Shown here in pieces: positions 61,001-64,000 of a DNA stretch of 64,000 nucleotides (position 1 is its first letter; every line of letters begins with the position of its first letter). The notes beneath the pieces are model-generated. The model made no database searches. It worked only from the letters and a program-made list of their open reading frames with translations, and was not told the origin of the DNA. The position numbers and the translations under genes are program-made. This DNA is from Streptomyces venezuelae (GTDB lineage: Bacteria > Actinomycetota > Actinomycetes > Streptomycetales > Streptomycetaceae): positions 7,310,501 to 7,374,500 of the forward strand of contig NZ_CP029194.1 of assembly GCF_008642375.1 (NCBI RefSeq), given 5' to 3'.

Positions 61001-64000
61001 GCCCTTGGCGTCCAGGATCTGTTGTGTCTGTGCGACGAGTACGCCGCTGGGGCCGATCTCTACGTATCCGCCGGTGTGGTGGTCGGCGAGGTGGGTGATG
61101 GCGTCGTGGAAGCGGACGGTGGTGCGGACGTGGTGGACCCAGTAGGCGGGGTCGGTGAGGGTGTCCGGTTCGACGGCGAGTCCCGTGACGGTGGAGACGA
61201 TGGGTATCGACGGCGCGTGGAACGTCAGGCTTTTCACGACCTCGGCGAAGTCGTCGAGCATCGGTTCCATCAAGGGCGAGTGGAAGGCGTGGCTGACCTT
61301 GAGGCGTTTGACCCGGTGGCCCGCGTTCTCGAAGTGAGCGGTGACACGTTCGACGGCGGTGTGTTCGCCGGAGACGACGACGGAGGCGGGTCCGTTGACC
61401 GCGGCGATGCCCACGGCGTTGTCGAGGAGCGGCACGACTTCGGCTTCGGTCGTCTCGATCGCTGCCATGACACCCCCGTCCGGCAGCGCCTGCATCAGCC
61501 GGCCTCGGGCGGCGATCAGGCGCGCCGCGTCCTCCAGCGTGAACACTCCCGCTACGTGGGCGGCCGCGATCTCGCCGATCGAGTGGCCGACGAGCCAGGC
61601 CGGCCGGACGCCCCAGGATTCGAGGAGCCGGTAGAGGCCTACTTCGATGGCGAACAGGGCGCTCTGGGTGTAGACGGTCTGGTCGAGCAGGCCGGTGTCG
61701 GTGGTGTCGAAGAGGACGTCGCGGACGGGGTGGTCGACGAACCCTGCGAGTTCCTTGTCGACGGCGGTCAGGACGTCGTCGACGGCCGTGGCGAACACCG
61801 GATGGGCGGCGTACAACTCCCGGCCCATTTCCACCCGCTGGCCACCCTGGCCGGCGAACAACATCGCCACCCCACTTCCGGCCCGAGCCACCAACGGCGT
61901 GCGGCCGTCTGTCACTTCGGACAGCGCGGTCAGGAGCTCCTCGCGGTCGGCCCCGACGACAACGGCACCTCGTTCGAAGCGGCTTCGAGCGGTGGCGAGT
62001 GTCAACCCGACACTGGCCAGGTCGATCTCGGGCGACTGCGTGACCCGCTCCGCCAGCCGGGCCGCCTGCTCCCGTACGGCTTCATCCGTACGACCGGACA
62101 GCACCCACGGCACGACCACACCCGAAGCCGCCCGTGCGGGCTCCTCCACCGCAGGTGCCTGCTCCACGATCAGATGGGCGTTCGTCCCGCTGATGCCGAA
62201 CGACGACACGCCCGCCCGGCGCGGCCTCCCCGTCTCGGGCCAGGCCACGGCATCGCTCGGAACCGCGACCGTTCCCGCCGACCAGTCCACATGGCGCGAC
62301 AGCTCGGTCATGTGGAGAGTGCCGGGCACCGTGCCGTTCCGTATCGCCTGCACCATCTTGATCACGCCGCTCACGCCTGCGGCGGCCTGGGTGTGGCCGA
62401 TGTTGGACTTGAGCGAGCCGAGGTAGAGGGGCTGGTGTGCGGGGCGGTCCTGTCCGTAGGTGGCCAGGAGGGCCTGGGCTTCGATGGGGTCGCCGAGTGT
62501 CGTGCCGGTGCCGTGTGCCTCGACGACGTCGACGTCACGTGCGGAGAGGCCCGCGTCGGTCAGGGCGGCCCGGATCACGCGTTCCTGCGCGGGGCCGTTG
62601 GGTGCGGTCAGGCCGTTGGATGCGCCGTCCTGGTTGACCGCGCTGCCCCGGATCACCGCGAGCACGCGACGCCCCTTGCGCTGCGCGTCCGAGAGCCGCT
62701 CCAGGAGCAACAGCCCCACACCCTCTGCCCACGCGGTGCCGTCCGCCGTGTCCGAGAAGGACTTGCAGCGGCCGTCAGGGGCGAGTCCGCGCTGCCGGCC
62801 GAACTCGGTGAACATCCCCGGTGTCGACATCACCGTCGCACCGCCCGCGACGGCCAGGTCGCACTCGCCGCGGCGCAGCGACTGCACCGAGAGGTGCAGG
62901 GAGACGAGCGACGACGAGCACGCGGTGTCCACGGTGATCGCCGGGCCCTCCAGCCCCAGCACGTAGGACAGCCGTCCGCTGGCCACGCTCGACGAACCGC
63001 CGGTGAGGGCGTGCCCCTGGTGCTCCTCCGGAGTGTCCTGGAGCCGGGGGCCGTATTCCTGCGGCATCAGGCCCACGAACACACCGGTGTTGCTGCCCCG
63101 CAGCGAGGCCGGGTCGATGCCCGCCCGCTCCACCACCTCCCAGGCGGACTCCAGGAGCAGCCGCTGCTGCGGGTCCATCGCGGTCGCCTCGCGCGGGCTC
63201 AGGCCGAAGAACGCGCCGTCGAACCTGTCGGCGTCGTGCAGGAATCCGCCCTGGCGCGTGTAGGTCTTGCCCGGCTTGCCGGGCTCGGGGTCGTAGAGGT
63301 CCTCGATGTCCCAGCCGCGGTTCGAGGGGAACGGAGTGATGGCGTCCACGCCGTCGAGCGCGAGCTGCCACAGCTGGTCGGGGTCGTCGGCGCCGCCGGG
63401 CCAGCGGCCGCTCATCGCCACGATCGCGATGGGCTCGTCGTCCGGGGCGGCCGGTCTGGTGCGGTCCGGCGCGGTGCTCCCCGCCGTTCCGCCGGTGAGC
63501 GCCGCGAGGTGGCGGGCCACGGCGCCGGGGGTGGGGTGGTCGAAGGTCAGCGTGGCGGGCAGCCGCAGTCCGGTCGCCTCGCCCAGGGTGACCCGGAACT
63601 CCAGGGCGCCCGCAGAGTCGAAGCCCAGTTCCTTGAACGACAGGTCCACGGGTACCGATTCAGAAGCGGAGTGGCCCAGTACGACCGCGGCGGCCTCGCG
63701 GACGACGGAGAGGAAGTCGTCGGCGGAACGCCCGGCACCCTCCCCGTCCGCGACGTCCGCGTCGGCCCGGAGTCCCCTGTCGCCCCTGACGTCTCTGACA
63801 TCCCCGACGGCTTCGAAGGCTTCATCGTTGGCTTCATCGTTCTCTCCGTTCTCTCCGTCCTCTGTGAGCGACGCGGACGTCTCCAGCACGTCGAGCCAGT
63901 GCCTGCTGCGCTGGAAGGCGTACGTGGGCAGGGGTACGCGACGGGCGTGCCGGCCCGCGTGGACGGCGTGCCAGTCCACGGCGTCGGTGTCCGGGGCCCC
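58055..64000 (-). CDS. Type I PKS, end of loading unit and module 1: (AT)-ACP / KS-AT-DH-KR-ACP; N-terminus off the window
   Basis: The frame is open to the window edge. The first residues (RRVPLPTYAFQRSRHWL) are the linker that ends an AT domain, so the gene starts beyond 64000. Next is an ACP (63720-63490; GFDSAGA, Ser codon 63614-63616) with no KR before it, as in a loading unit. Module 1: KS 63440-62160 (Cys in DTACSSS, codon 62918-62920); AT 61880-60810 (HAFH at 61280-61291, malonyl-CoA); DH 60770-60010 (DHTVLGRVLLPG, HPVLLDAALH); KR 59350-58800 (GGTGTLG, Tyr codon 58892-58894, LAD at the LDD position); ACP 58510-58290 (GFDSLGA). The C-terminal docking region ends TNDELFALIDEELQLP. The module should form an alkene. 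The starter unit and loading type cannot be seen. Confidence 0.92.
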   Translation of the reverse strand, partial: GAPDTDAVDWHAVHAGRHARRVPLPTYAFQRSRHWLDVLETSASLTEDGENGENDEANDEAFEAVGDVRDVRGDRGLRADADVADGEGAGRSADDFLSVVREAAAVVLGHSASESVPVDLSFKELGFDSAGALEFRVTLGEATGLRLPATLTFDHPTPGAVARHLAALTGGTAGSTAPDRTRPAAPDDEPIAIVAMSGRWPGGADDPDQLWQLALDGVDAITPFPSNRGWDIEDLYDPEPGKPGKTYTRQGGFLHDADRFDGAFFGLSPREATAMDPQQRLLLESAWEVVERAGIDPASLRGSNTGVFVGLMPQEYGPRLQDTPEEHQGHALTGGSSSVASGRLSYVLGLEGPAITVDTACSSSLVSLHLSVQSLRRGECDLAVAGGATVMSTPGMFTEFGRQRGLAPDGRCKSFSDTADGTAWAEGVGLLLLERLSDAQRKGRRVLAVIRGSAVNQDGASNGLTAPNGPAQERVIRAALTDAGLSARDVDVVEAHGTGTTLGDPIEAQALLATYGQDRPAHQPLYLGSLKSNIGHTQAAAGVSGVIKMVQAIRNGTVPGTLHMTELSRHVDWSAGTVAVPSDAVAWPETGRPRRAGVSSFGISGTNAHLIVEQAPAVEEPARAASGVVVPWVLSGRTDEAVREQAARLAERVTQSPEIDLASVGLTLATARSRFERGAVVVGADREELLTALSEVTDGRTPLVARAGSGVAMLFAGQGGQRVEMGRELYAAHPVFATAVDDVLTAVDKELAGFVDHPVRDVLFDTTDTGLLDQTVYTQSALFAIEVGLYRLLESWGVRPAWLVGHSIGEIAAAHVAGVFTLEDAARLIAARGRLMQALPDGGVMAAIETTEAEVVPLLDNAVGIAAVNGPASVVVSGEHTAVERVTAHFENAGHRVKRLKVSHAFHSPLMEPMLDDFAEVVKSLTFHAPSIPIVSTVTGLAVEPDTLTDPAYWVHHVRTTVRFHDAITHLADHHTGGYVEIGPSGVLVAQTQQILDAKGREGHLVLPTLRPGQAETHTTLTTLGRLYAAGTGITPHWQTILGNHTPLTDLPTYPFQRQRYWLNASDPTADAAALGLAPLGHTFLHGGVELAGGEGAVLTGRFSLDSHPWLVDHTVLGRVLLPGTAFVELALRAADFMGCARVEDLTLSAPLIVPTDGDVQVQVSVGAADERGGRSLTVHARDDGGEWTRHAEGMLGAGAVAPAGAQGSWPPPEAVAVDVEALYDTLLSGGYAYGPAFRGLRAVWRAGDELLAEVVLPEGSPEGFGLHPVLLDAALHPVVGLALGGEEPTVRLPFAWTGATLHATGASELRVRITPDGEGAGGVTISAVDPAGAPVVSVRSLRLLPVPLDRIEAADRAVPYRVDWLPSDTTATEAATRPTGSWVLIGEGAGAGLPEVPVHRGLGALGDDAPEVVLFDARGGLDGSGADDDRLVADMHAAVAGASGFLWSWLADERYAESTLVVVTRGAVAAGEGDVPDLSTAPLWGLVRSVQAEHPGRIVLLDVDGHAATPAAVVGAVAGGEPQLAVRAGSVLVPRLVRAKPREGEQEAGLSPTGTVLITGGTGTLGALVARRLVTRHGARHLLLTGRRGPEAPGATELAAELTELGAHVRIAACDVADPDELAALLAGVPEEHPLTAVVHAAGVLADGAFASLTDETFATVLRPKADAAWNLHRLTADADLAAFFLFSSAVGVMGNAGQANYGSANSFLDALAQYRAAHGLPATAAAWGLWADEGGMTEAMTQADVVRMGRRGLAAMSTARGLDLFDTALTDRDPFLVTAVVDTAAWDPESGSPVVRSLVRGRRRPEAASGAAPARPLEQDLVGRPAEEQHDVLLDLVRRTAAGVLGHGSPDAVPPRTGFLEGGFDSLGAVELRTRLNLATGLRLPTTLIFDYPTPDAVADYLRTRLVGETTVSVMAELERFEAVVAALASATEGGAERAAVAGRLGELLRRLDSEAEAEISAATNDELFALIDEELQLP

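Overview
The sequence is about 70% G+C or more, with strong G/C third-position bias, GGAGG-type ribosome binding sites, GTG starts and Streptomyces-style gene families. It is almost certainly Streptomyces chromosome from an accessory, secondary-metabolite-rich part of the genome.

Layout. (1) 1-6.9 kb: a truncated GT39-type glycosyltransferase and a UbiA prenyltransferase on the minus strand, then a tightly coupled plus-strand operon of type III polyketide synthase, ICMT-like methyltransferase and flavoprotein hydroxylase. This has the srsABC architecture known for phenolic lipids (alkylresorcinols and alkylquinones). It converges on a minus-strand operon of HemK2-type methyltransferase, CDGSH iron-sulfur protein and an iron-containing redox enzyme. 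(2) 7-12.6 kb: small metabolic and stress genes: F420-type LLM oxidoreductase, HAD phosphatase, CsbD, GCS2-type carboxylate-amine ligase, DUF2188, SRPBCC and STAS proteins, and an unannotated 62-residue gene. (3) 12.7-24.1 kb: a self-contained carbohydrate locus: secreted GH85 endo-beta-N-acetylglucosaminidase, LacI regulator, ABC sugar importer, cytoplasmic GH5-like glycosidase and GH38 alpha-mannosidase. Two similar palindromes sit in front of its two transcription units. The gene set fits high-mannose N-glycan scavenging. (4) 24.1-28.9 kb: a DUF5988-like small protein, a wreck of an acyl-CoA mutase gene, a Tat-exported flavin amine oxidase, and a divergent NmrA reductase/AraC regulator pair. 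(5) 28.9-64 kb: four co-directional minus-strand modular type I PKS genes; the first is cut by the window end.

The PKS line reads, in order of synthesis: (loading AT)-ACP; M1 KS-AT(malonyl)-DH-KR-ACP; M2 KS-AT(methylmalonyl)-DH-KR-ACP; M3 KS-AT(malonyl)-DH-KR-ACP; M4 KS-AT(methylmalonyl)-DH-ER*-KR-ACP; M5 KS-AT(malonyl)-DH*-KR*-ACP; M6 KS-AT(malonyl)-DH*-KR-ACP-thioester reductase (* = degenerate). The last domain is a reductase rather than a thioesterase, and the dead KR of M5 leaves a ketone at C5 of the released aldehyde. Amination of a 5-keto aldehyde gives a six-membered cyclic imine, so I infer a polyketide alkaloid of the coelimycin/cyclizidine biosynthetic type. The required aminotransferase is not in the window and should lie beyond 64 kb. 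The second PKS gene has an apparent one-base deletion in a G run inside its methylmalonyl AT; it is either a real inactivating frameshift or a sequence error in a nearly duplicated region. Several domain segments are almost identical between PKS genes, which indicates recent recombination.
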